Source of the DNA: Roseimaritima ulvae | GTDB taxonomy: Bacteria > Planctomycetota > Planctomycetia > Pirellulales > Pirellulaceae | DNA length: 64,000 nucleotides | Reading direction: 5' to 3' | Assembly: GCF_008065135.1 (NCBI RefSeq) | Contig: NZ_CP042914.1 | Coordinates: forward strand, 4,507,404-4,571,403 | Part shown: in pieces, positions 10,750 through 16,680 of the stretch | Position numbering within the stretch: position 1 is the first letter of the stretch | Layout: every line of letters starts with the position of its first letter | Translations under genes and position numbers: made by a program | Notes under the pieces: generated by a model | Told to the model about the DNA's origin: nothing | What the model saw: the letters and a program-made list of their open reading frames with translations, nothing else | Database searches by the model: none

Positions 10750-11298
10750 TTACCACGCCCACAAAATCTCGGGTGTCATAGAACCACAGCAGCCGCACGC
10801 GAAAGTCCTATTCTTCAAAATCTGTGACCCCATCCCGAATGAAGTTGTCCCCAGGGAATAACTCAGCATCTGCGCTCGTTCCTGAGTCGTGAACATCGAA
10901 GGCACTGGTCCGGCTTTGGCAAGTTCGTCACCATTGCAGTCGCCGAATCCATGGTATGCGTTCAGCTTTCCGACGATCTTGCGGAGCACCAAATTCAAGG
11001 GGGCATCCCGGTGCGGATAAGTCACGTGCCGAAATCCGGATTCTGTTTCAACGCGGCACGTCGATCTTCTGAGGTCGGTCAACCAACGCTTCCCGCTCGG
11101 CATTTTAAAGCTTCGCTCAGCAACAGGCCATTTTTCATCGACCGCTTGGTTGGGGGTACCAGCAACTAAGCGCATGTTCCTGAACTGAGTCTCAGAGTCT
11201 GTCCAGAGTTGCTGGCAGGTTTGGCACTGAATGTCGTTCGGAGAACGTCTCTGACCAGCGAGAACCGGCCTGCCAGCGGTCGCACCATTGGCACCCAA
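10750..11298 (-). CDS. Doubtful open reading frame in the scrambled region
   Basis: An open frame of 182 codons, with a second shifted open frame overlapping its start (11166-11435). It contains several Cys pairs (CQTC, CGCC) but I recognise no domain, and the composition does not resemble the confident genes nearby. It may be decayed coding sequence or chance. The whole stretch 10568-11476 otherwise holds nothing I can name. Confidence 0.2.
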   Translation of the reverse strand: MGANGATAGRPVLAGQRRSPNDIQCQTCQQLWTDSETQFRNMRLVAGTPNQAVDEKWPVAERSFKMPSGKRWLTDLRRSTCRVETESGFRHVTYPHRDAPLNLVLRKIVGKLNAYHGFGDCNGDELAKAGPVPSMFTTQERAQMLSYSLGTTSFGMGSQILKNRTFACGCCGSMTPEILWAW

Positions 11299-11457
11299 AT
11301 CAGCTGCGACACTCCCGGGTCACAGAGATACACAAACGCTTTGGGATGGTAGCCAGAAGGCCATTTTGCGGCATGCCGCGGGGTGGAGTTGGTCAGCCGC
11401 AACCACTGGAAAACGTCTACCCACAACCGGGACACGGCAGGTAAACGTGGCGAAGCC

Positions 11458-11479
11458 GCACTATTTTCATAAATAGTGC
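11458..11479. repeat. Perfect 9-bp inverted repeat at the left edge of the IS256 relic
   Basis: GCACTATTT - TCAT - AAATAGTGC: nine paired bases with a four-base loop. It sits exactly where transposase-like coding sequence begins. It has no T-tract, so it is not an obvious terminator; it could be the end of another inserted element or a junction scar. Confidence 0.6.
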
Positions 11480-12469
11480 AGTCGCCGTATCACGTTCTCG
11501 CCAAGCGTGTTACCAAGTTATTTGCGCAAGACGTCTGCGATCGAGGAATTGATTCCTTCGCTGTACCTCAAAGGAATTTTTTCAGGCGACTTCGGTGAGG
11601 GTCTTTAGGCACTTGTCGGCGAGCGTACGTCGGAGCTAAGTGCCAATGTGGTTTGCTGTCTCAAAGAGCAGTGGTGCAACGAGTACGAGGACTGGATTAA
11701 GCGTAGTCTATCCGGAAAACATTACGTTTACGTCTGGGCCGACGGCATCTACGCCAAGATTCGACTCGAAGACGACGAAAATAAAAAGCAATGTTTGCTT
11801 GTCTTGATGGGAGCCACCGCCGACGGCAAGAAAGAGCTCATCGCCGTGCTCGATGGCCACCGCGAGAGCGAGCAAAGTCGGAGCGAACTGCTGCTCGACT
11901 TGAACCTGCGTAGCCTAGAGCTGTCACCCAAGGTGGCAGTTGGCGACGGTGTCCTTGGGTTCTGGGCAGCCCTCCGCAAAGTATTTCCTGACACTCGCGA
12001 ACAGCGCTGTTGGATTCATAAGACGGCGAACGTCCTGAACAAGATGCCCAAGAATGTTCAGGCGAAAGCCAAGGGTGTTCTCCACGAAATCTGGCAAGCA
12101 GAGACGAAGGAGGACGCCGAGAAGGCCTTTGATGCGTTCATTGAGAAATATGGAGCCAAGTACAGCAACGCTTGCGATTGCCTGCAGAAAGACCGCGACG
12201 TCTTGCTGGCATTTTATGACTTCCCGGCGGAGCACTGGAGTCACTTGCGAACGACCAACCCAATCGAGTCGACCTTCGCAACGATTCGGCTCCGCCATCG
12301 CAAGACGAAAGGCAACGGCACTCGGCGTGCCAGCCTGGCGATGATGTTTAAGCTTGCCGATTCCGCCTCAAAGAAATGGAGACGCTTGAACTGCCACGAA
12401 AAGATCACCCTTGTCCTCGAAGGACGTACCTTCAAAGACGGAATTCTTCAGGATGAAATCGCCGCCTAG
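11477..12469 (+). pseudogene. IS256-family (MULE-type DDE) transposase, N-terminally truncated, with an in-frame TAG
   Basis: The catalytic triad is visible: Asp in YVWADGIYAKIR, Asp in VAVGDGVLGFW and Glu in TTNPIESTFATIRLRHRKTKG. CWIHKTANVLNKMP is another family signature. Full IS256 transposases are about 400 residues. Here homology begins at LPSYLRKTSAIEELIPSLYL (about base 11507) and runs in one frame, but a TAG at 11606-11608 interrupts it where the family normally has a residue such as Ala or Gln. An open frame restarts at GTG 11648 and would give 273 residues with all three catalytic residues but no N-terminal DNA-binding part. It is most likely inactive. Confidence 0.9.
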
Positions 12470-12506
12470 TTCAGAACCTCAGAACACAAGAATTGACAAT
12501 AGCTCG
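11477..12506 (+). mobile_element. Truncated IS256-family insertion sequence
   Basis: Contains the transposase relic described below and a right flank whose last bases (about 12483-12506, ending TTGACAATAGCTC) look like the terminal repeat of IS256 elements. I could not find a matching left terminal repeat, so the left end appears to be lost. The right boundary is an estimate. Confidence 0.6.
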
Positions 12507-12739
12507 CACGGGTTTCCGGTTGCAGACAAAGGCTTGGCGGAAAGTGTCGCCCCTGTCTTCTCAAAAGAGTCACCACAGATGAACACGAATCCACACAGAT
12601 TCAGGAATAGGCCAAACATTGGTGTATCCCGATGACGTTTTCTAATCAACGCGACGCTACGAAGGGCCCGGCTAACGGAAAACCTGCGGTGGTGAACGTA
12701 CAGCTGAACAAACAAAGTGGTCGAAAGCTATTATTTCTC

Positions 12740-12864
12740 AGGGACCGTCTACAAATAAGTTACCGTCTTAGCGGAACGGCGCAAGCCATCCGGTGCCGTA
12801 AAACCGGAGGGCTTGCGCCCTGCCGCTACAATTCGATTCAGTAACTTATTTGAGGACGCTCCCT
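12740..12864. repeat. 125-bp MITE-like palindromic element
   Basis: The ends are 24-bp imperfect inverted repeats (12740-12763 and 12841-12864; 21 of 24 positions pair, core CAAATAAGTTAC). Inside, a second inverted repeat (TAGCGG..GGCGCAAGCC..TCCGG against its complement) makes nearly the whole unit a single long hairpin. No coding frame and no obvious target-site duplication. The structure is that of a non-autonomous or REP-like genomic repeat. Confidence 0.75.
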
Positions 12865-13026
12865 AACGCACTTTGAGGAAACCAGCTCGAGCGTGACCGA
12901 AGCGTCGACTCTGTTTCCGACCTGCTGAAATAGAGCGGCCGGAGGCGATTAGCAAATACTGGGGAAGTCCAAACTCTGGCGAGTTCGGCTATGGGAAGCT
13001 CGATTGTCAGAAGTCCAGCAGTGCAG

Positions 13027-13068
13027 TACGCCCGGCGGGGTTCGAACCCACAACCTTCGGCTTCGGAG
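13027..13068 (-). pseudogene. 3' half of a tRNA-Arg(CCG) gene, from anticodon loop to discriminator base
   Basis: On the minus strand the bases fit exactly: anticodon loop CTCCGAA (anticodon CCG), 3' anticodon strand GCCGA, variable loop AGGTT, T-arm GTGGG-TTCGAAC-CCCGC, acceptor CGGGCGT and discriminator A; CCA is not encoded. The upstream bases (ATTTT) cannot pair with GCCGA, and there is no D-arm or 5' acceptor strand. Such 3' halves are the usual footprint of an integrated element (attL/attR or attP copy) at a tRNA gene. An open frame across it (13004-13186) is only the translated tRNA. Confidence 0.85.
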
Positions 13069-13193
13069 AAAATCCATAGGCCTGCTAAAAACATGCAAAT
13101 TCCCTACGGAAAACACGATAACGCCTGCATCAGAGTGTCGCAAGGTCTCTCACGAAGAGTCACAAAATAGCAGGGTTTTTCAGTAGTCACTGA

Positions 13194-13223
13194 AATTAAT
13201 CCGGTAGTACTACCGGATTAATT
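13194..13223. repeat. 30-bp perfect palindrome
   Basis: The half-site AATTAATCCGGTAGT is followed immediately by its exact reverse complement, without a spacer. It could be a dimeric protein operator, a cruciform or a recombination site. It lies 126 bp from the tRNA-Arg half. The stretch from 12865 to 13366 holds nothing else I can recognise apart from that half tRNA. Confidence 0.8.
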
Positions 13224-13366
13224 GTGGAGTCAACTCACGCGTCGCTGATCGGTTCGCAGCCCCTGGCAAGCAGCTAGGGCAGCGCAGCAAAACAGGCCAC
13301 CAGAAACCTGCGTGTCTCGTTTTCCGTCAAAGAACAACGAAAGTCGACGTCGAGTGGCGTTTCTGG

Positions 13367-13750
13367 TTATCTAAGAATTGTATTGCCGCAGACCGTACCG
13401 ACGACTTGATAGCCCAGCCGACCAAGGTTTTCTCGGAACCAGTCGATCGAAGGCATCTTTTCCACGATGATGATGAGCTTGCAGCTTCGAATGGATTTCA
13501 TTGCACCCGACAAGGCCTGTTGTTTAAGACCTTCGACATCCAGCGGAACAATGGCTAAGATTCCATGAACCTGAAGCCAATCCTCCAAGCCATCCTCGAA
13601 GATTACGCTCTGCCGCTGGGCGGCGATCAGCAGCCATGAATCCTGCGGCAAGAAATCGATACCTGCTGGCTTTAGGAGTCGCCGCAATTGGACCGTGGAT
13701 AATCTGGCCGGGTGCAGAACTCTGCGAACGGCTCTGGAGAAAAGTACCAC
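13367..13750 (-). CDS. Hypothetical protein or fragment, conflicting with the gene on the other strand
   Basis: A 127-codon open frame. Its second half (GILAIVPLDVEGLKQQAL, then KLIIIVEKMPSIDWFRENLG, GYQVVGTVCGN) has a regular alpha/beta pattern resembling a receiver- or Rossmann-like fold, so it could be the tail of a real protein. The first 38 codons overlap the membrane-protein frame 13636-13911 on the other strand, so at most one of the two is likely intact. Family not recognised. Confidence 0.35.
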   Translation of the reverse strand: MVLFSRAVRRVLHPARLSTVQLRRLLKPAGIDFLPQDSWLLIAAQRQSVIFEDGLEDWLQVHGILAIVPLDVEGLKQQALSGAMKSIRSCKLIIIVEKMPSIDWFRENLGRLGYQVVGTVCGNTILR

Positions 13751-13911
13751 CGATCATCTGGCTCTTATGCACCCTTCTCGCGGTTATTGCAGTAATCGTG
13801 GTAACCAGTGACCGAATCTCCCGTCACAAGTATTGGGTTGCGCTAATGCAATTCGTCGTTTTTTGGGCGTCAGTCTTTCTTTTGAAGGCAATCGCGACGT
13901 TCTTAGCCTGA
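13636..13911 (+). CDS. Small predicted membrane protein
   Basis: 91 residues with three hydrophobic stretches (YLLALGVAAIGPWIIWPGA, IIWLLCTLLAVIAVIVV, VALMQFVVFWASVFLLKAIA) separated by short charged loops, a convincing three-helix membrane protein pattern. No family recognised. It overlaps the minus-strand frame 13367-13750 by 115 bp. Confidence 0.4.
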   Translation: MNPAARNRYLLALGVAAIGPWIIWPGAELCERLWRKVPPIIWLLCTLLAVIAVIVVTSDRISRHKYWVALMQFVVFWASVFLLKAIATFLA

Positions 13912-13924
13912 CTTCACGAAGCGG

Positions 13925-14473
13925 CTAACGTTGGAGTGACGCCACCCAATGAGCCAGTTCCTTCAGGTCGGCAACATCCATTCCGAGGACAATTTCCTGC
14001 CGGTGAATGTCGTGAATGGCCAATATGTGATCCTCGTGGAACACGATCTTGTCACTTTGCTTCAGGCCATGTAGCCGTGATTCCACAAGCGGGTTGTCCA
14101 CGATGCCCCGGAAGTGACTGCCTGACCGCTGCTCCACTTTCACCCAAAAGTCTTCACCCCAGCCTCGGGATGGAACATTCTGGTTTGGCAGTGGCACCAA
14201 CGATGCTGGATGACTGTGCCGCAGGATCGGCTTGGTCATTTCGCCATCGCAGGACGGACAAGAACACTTCTCTGGGGCGTCTTCATGAACGGAGAACCGT
14301 GGCGAGTCGATTCTGAGTTCCACAAACTGACCGGGACCAATATGCCGCTTGATGACATCGGGTGGGATCTGAAAGTTCTCTGGGTTTTCGGCGTGCATAG
14401 CGATCCCGTTCACCAACTGGTAGTCGTTGGGGAACTGTTGGTGGCCGAATTGTTGCGGAAGACTGCCGGTCAT
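13925..14473 (-). CDS. Hypothetical protein with a CPSC motif, partner of the cupin gene
   Basis: I start it at MTGSLPQQFGHQ, 16 bp after the cupin stop on the same strand; the longer frame would overlap the cupin. 182 residues. A CSCPSCDGEMTKP segment suggests a small zinc site. The C-terminal half (EDFWVKVEQRSGSHFRGIVDN, LKQSDKIVFHEDHILAIHD) resembles DUF2314-type domains found in small cytosolic proteins of unknown function; that match is from memory of the pattern and is weak. Probably co-transcribed with the cupin. Confidence 0.6.
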   Translation of the reverse strand: MTGSLPQQFGHQQFPNDYQLVNGIAMHAENPENFQIPPDVIKRHIGPGQFVELRIDSPRFSVHEDAPEKCSCPSCDGEMTKPILRHSHPASLVPLPNQNVPSRGWGEDFWVKVEQRSGSHFRGIVDNPLVESRLHGLKQSDKIVFHEDHILAIHDIHRQEIVLGMDVADLKELAHWVASLQR

Positions 14474-14489
14474 GCGTGCCTTTGTACCT

Positions 14490-14840
14490 CTATTCTTTCT
14501 TGTCGCTATTTGAATAGAACACCGCCAGCCAGAGGGTCGCTTCATCCGGCGTCGTCCACTGGACCCGATGCTTCCGGTGTGCTGCGATCAGAACATGGTC
14601 GCCAGGCCGCATCGGTATCGGATCATCGTCGTCCTCAAAGAGTAGCTTGGCCTCGCCCTTCAGGACAACGACCCATTCGGCTTCGTCCTGATCGTACCAG
14701 TAGCCTTCAGGTGATGTGTGGACGGCGGAAACAATTCGTTCAATGCGGACGTGTTGGTTTTCAACGAGGACTTCGATCAGTTCCTCGGGAAATGCGGTCG
14801 GAAGATCAGCAAAGAGGTTGTCTGGGCTTTGATCAGCCAT
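14490..14840 (-). CDS. Cupin-domain protein
   Basis: I choose ATG 14840 (MADQSPDNLFADLP) over 14846 because GGAAG lies six bases upstream of it. About 116 residues form a single conserved beta-barrel: EGYWYDQDEAEWVVVLKGEAKLLFED holds the first cupin motif (with Asp/Glu in place of some His) and MRPGDHVLIAAHRKHRVQW the second, with one clear His-x-His-like pair. Such short cupins bind metal and may act as small-molecule isomerases or sensors. It begins next to the stop of a truncated glycosidase fragment on the same strand, so its original operon partner seems to have been cut. Confidence 0.75.
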   Translation of the reverse strand: MADQSPDNLFADLPTAFPEELIEVLVENQHVRIERIVSAVHTSPEGYWYDQDEAEWVVVLKGEAKLLFEDDDDPIPMRPGDHVLIAAHRKHRVQWTTPDEATLWLAVFYSNSDKKE

Positions 14841-15105
14841 GTTCATCTTCCGTAATCTGACGAATCACCCGACACGGATTCCCAGCAGCAAAAACGCTGT
14901 CTGGGATGTGCAGAGCGATGAAGTCGAGATCTTCGGCAATCTTCTCAGGGACGAACCCGGATGTCAGGCCGGAGCGGTCCAGACTCCATGGCACGAGGCC
15001 GACTGTAATCAGGTGCCGCTTGTCGTGCTTGCGAATCGCCGTGACGAGGATACGAATCCATTTCCGGGCAACGTCCGACCGGTTCCGCTTCCGGCGGAAG
15101 GTGCG
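14833..15105 (-). pseudogene. C-terminal fragment of a GH5-like (cellulase-family) glycoside hydrolase
   Basis: The frame encodes DVARKWIRILVTAIRKHDKR, then HLITVGLVPWSLDR and GFVPEKIAEDLDFIALHIP, which matches the barrel core of planctomycete cellulase-family (GH5-type) glycosidases. Only about 85 residues remain, without the N-terminal barrel. Its 5' side is joined out of frame to an unrelated fragment (next entry) at about 15105. The stop overlaps the cupin start region, so this is the end of a former gene upstream of the cupin. Confidence 0.7.
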
Positions 15106-15211
15106 GATCGCTCGCGCTATCGAAACCGATGACGCGGTGTGTTTTGGATAACTGCTTAACAGTCGCAGCACCCAACCGGCCACTACTTCCGGTAATCAAT
15201 ACAACTTGCAT
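15106..15211 (-). pseudogene. N-terminal fragment of an NAD(P)-dependent epimerase/dehydratase
   Basis: MQVVLITGSSGRLGAATVKQ followed by LSKTHRVIGFDS is the first beta-alpha-beta unit of a Rossmann extended SDR (GxxGxxG as GSSGRLG, acidic D at the end of beta-2). After about 35 residues the homology stops and the frame runs into the glycosidase fragment in another frame. It is therefore a truncated gene at a deletion or rearrangement joint. Confidence 0.7.
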
Positions 15212-15256
15212 GTGTTGTATTTCCATGGATGACTTGCTGGTTACCCTTTTTCATGT

Positions 15257-15403
15257 TCAATTCATCATATTGCCACACATGGGGCAGCGGCCCATGACCA
15301 ACATCATGACGCCAAACACCAATGCCAAAATCAATAGCGTTCCAATGATTCCGGCTACCACCGCTATACCGGTACCGCCGAGCCTTCGCTTGTTTGAATT
15401 CAT
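15257..15403 (-). CDS. 48-residue membrane mini-protein with a CPMC metal motif
   Basis: Minus-strand ATG at 15401-15403, preceded by a strong Shine-Dalgarno (GGAGGG, seven bases upstream). The sequence is MNSNKRRLGG, then a hydrophobic helix of about 24 residues (TGIAVVAGIIGTLLILALVF), then VMMLVMGRCPMCGNMMN. The C-terminal CPMCGNMM, rich in Cys and Met, is a likely Cu(I)-binding tail on a membrane anchor. It lies downstream, on the same strand, of the Spy/CpxP-like protein that carries CPMM and CPMC motifs, so both may serve copper handling. No named family recognised. Confidence 0.7.
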   Translation of the reverse strand: MNSNKRRLGGTGIAVVAGIIGTLLILALVFGVMMLVMGRCPMCGNMMN

Positions 15404-15464
15404 TTGGCTACCCTCCACTCTTAGCTGACTGCGATACCTGTTGTTTGATAACAGTATTCAAACC

Positions 15465-15500
15465 GCACCGACCGACATCTGCATTGGTGACGGTCGGTGC
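15465..15500. repeat. Inverted repeat between two copper-related genes
   Basis: GCACCGACCG and its exact complement CGGTCGGTGC flank a 16-base loop. It lies between the stop at 15529 and the start at 15403, so it could act as a terminator or processing hairpin, although no T-tract follows on the minus strand. Confidence 0.5.
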
Positions 15501-15528
15501 GCAAATCTCTTGTCGGTGCATTTAACGC

Positions 15529-16047
15529 CTAGTTGGACGTCGTTTCCCGCCCGCCGTTCTTCTTACGGTCCATCATCATCTTCTTCATTCCGTCCATTTT
15601 CTTCATGCACATGGGACACATGTCGCCGGACTTGTCGCCCTTCACACCCTTGGACCGCATCATTGCGATTTCCATCATCGACATCGCTCTGTCAGGCGAT
15701 TTACCGATCATCGATTTCTGATCCGCTGTCAGAACGTCTGCCGCCTTTCGTTGTGCTTCCTCGGCGATCGACTTCAGTTCCTGCTTCTGCTCCTCCGTCA
15801 ATTTCAGTTCGTCCGCTTGCGCCATCAACAAAGGCGGGCTGTCAGCGGTCAACTTGATCCCTTTTAAACCAGCCATCATCGGACACATTGGCTTGGACTC
15901 CGTCTCATTGCCGCGGTCATTCGTTTCCTGTGTCGATTCTTGTGCAAACGCCAGGGACTGAAGCGAAAGCGCGAGCAGTGCGGCGAAAACGACTCCTGCA
16001 CCGGCGATTGCCCCAATCTGTCGTTTACTGTTTTGCGATTTCTTCAT
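15529..16047 (-). CDS. Spy/CpxP-like (LTxxQ) periplasmic metal-responsive protein with CPMM and CPMC sites
   Basis: 172 residues with a clear signal peptide (hydrophobic AIAGAGVVFAALLALSLQSL, cut after FA) and an AGGAG ribosome site six bases or so before the ATG. The middle has ADELKLTEEQKQELKSIAEE and VLTADQKSMIGKS, the two LTxxQ-type motifs of the CpxP/Spy/CnrX helical hairpin family. Added to this are CPMM near residue 55 and MCPMCMKKMDGMKKMMMDRK near the end, strongly suggesting Cu(I)/Ag(I) binding by Cys and Met. A CsoR-type box lies about 80 bp upstream (16128-16144), so it is probably copper-induced. Confidence 0.8.
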   Translation of the reverse strand: MKKSQNSKRQIGAIAGAGVVFAALLALSLQSLAFAQESTQETNDRGNETESKPMCPMMAGLKGIKLTADSPPLLMAQADELKLTEEQKQELKSIAEEAQRKAADVLTADQKSMIGKSPDRAMSMMEIAMMRSKGVKGDKSGDMCPMCMKKMDGMKKMMMDRKKNGGRETTSN

Positions 16048-16127
16048 CCTGATGTTCTCCTATGCGTTACGGTCAAAACACTGCTGCCGGAAGGCAACAG
16101 CTCGGTGGCCAATACCCTGCAAACGGT

Positions 16128-16144
16128 ATACCGCACAGGGGTAT
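16128..16144. promoter_or_regulatory. Putative CsoR operator, copy 1
   Basis: ATACC-GCACAGG-GGTAT, a 17-bp inverted repeat, 81 bp upstream of the Spy-like gene (minus strand). An overlapping variant with an 8-bp spacer (ATACC..GGTAT, from 16112) makes a tandem site. CsoR operators in other bacteria have GC-rich centres flanked by such AT-containing inverted arms; binding here is inferred. Confidence 0.6.
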
Positions 16145-16354
16145 TTGATGCATGGAGTGTGACGCCGGCTCCACAAGGCAACCAAAAGGACGGCGATGGC
16201 GTGGGACCGCGTCCCAGCCGAAGCTTCGAATTGAACCCGACGCCACCCCTCATCCTTGGTCAATTCCGCAAAATTCGTGCGAACCAAGGGGACATCAGAC
16301 GGTGCGATTTCGTCTTGCCCCTGCTCTCGCAGCGTTGCGACGGCAGCAGGCAAT

Positions 16355-16561
16355 CTGAGCCGAAAAACGATGAGCAGTGTTCTTCAAGACTTTTGCCTCG
16401 CTTTCAATTACGACGCACTGGGAATCCCGACCGCAGTTGGGGGGCTGTATCCGGGCTTCGGCGTGTTGCTCAGCCCCATGATTGCAGCGGCAGCGATGAG
16501 TCTGAACAGCGTTTCGGTAGTCTTCAATGCAGTGCGGCTGAGGGCGGCGCAGCTGACCTGA
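16355..16561 (+). pseudogene. copA: C-terminal fragment of a copper P1B-ATPase (CopA)
   Basis: About 68 codons read [40 protein letters not shown] and [20 protein letters not shown] ending RLRAAQLT. This is the last two transmembrane helices of CopA-type ATPases, including the MSxSSVSVxxNAxRL signature that supplies copper ligands. Everything upstream (phosphorylation, nucleotide-binding and metal-binding domains) is missing. It lies just ahead of the multicopper oxidase on the same strand, so an ancestral copA-oxidase operon has been deleted down to this tail. Confidence 0.8.
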
Positions 16562-16622
16562 TGGAGTTGGGGAGTAAATTGGTGGTGTTTGAACAACGTC
16601 TGCAATCGAATTATGATCGCGT

Positions 16623-16639
16623 ATACCCTGGTAAGGTAT
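16623..16639. promoter_or_regulatory. Putative CsoR operator, copy 2
   Basis: ATACC-CTGGTAA-GGTAT, 41 bp upstream of the multicopper oxidase ATG and after the CopA relic stop. Spacing and arms are identical to the other copies. Confidence 0.6.
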
Positions 16640-16680
16640 GCGACCCGAAACTCCAAACTCCAAACTCCAAACCAAAACTC

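Noticed and set aside
13004-13186. Plus-strand open frame across the tRNA-Arg half (contains GGVRTHNLRLRR)
   Set aside because: The peptide is only the translation of the tRNA fragment's complementary strand, a well-known false protein. No ribosome site or conserved fold.
15940-16680. N-terminal extension of the multicopper oxidase frame
   Set aside because: It would span the CopA relic and two operator-like boxes and shows no signal or homology; the Tat leader begins at 16681.
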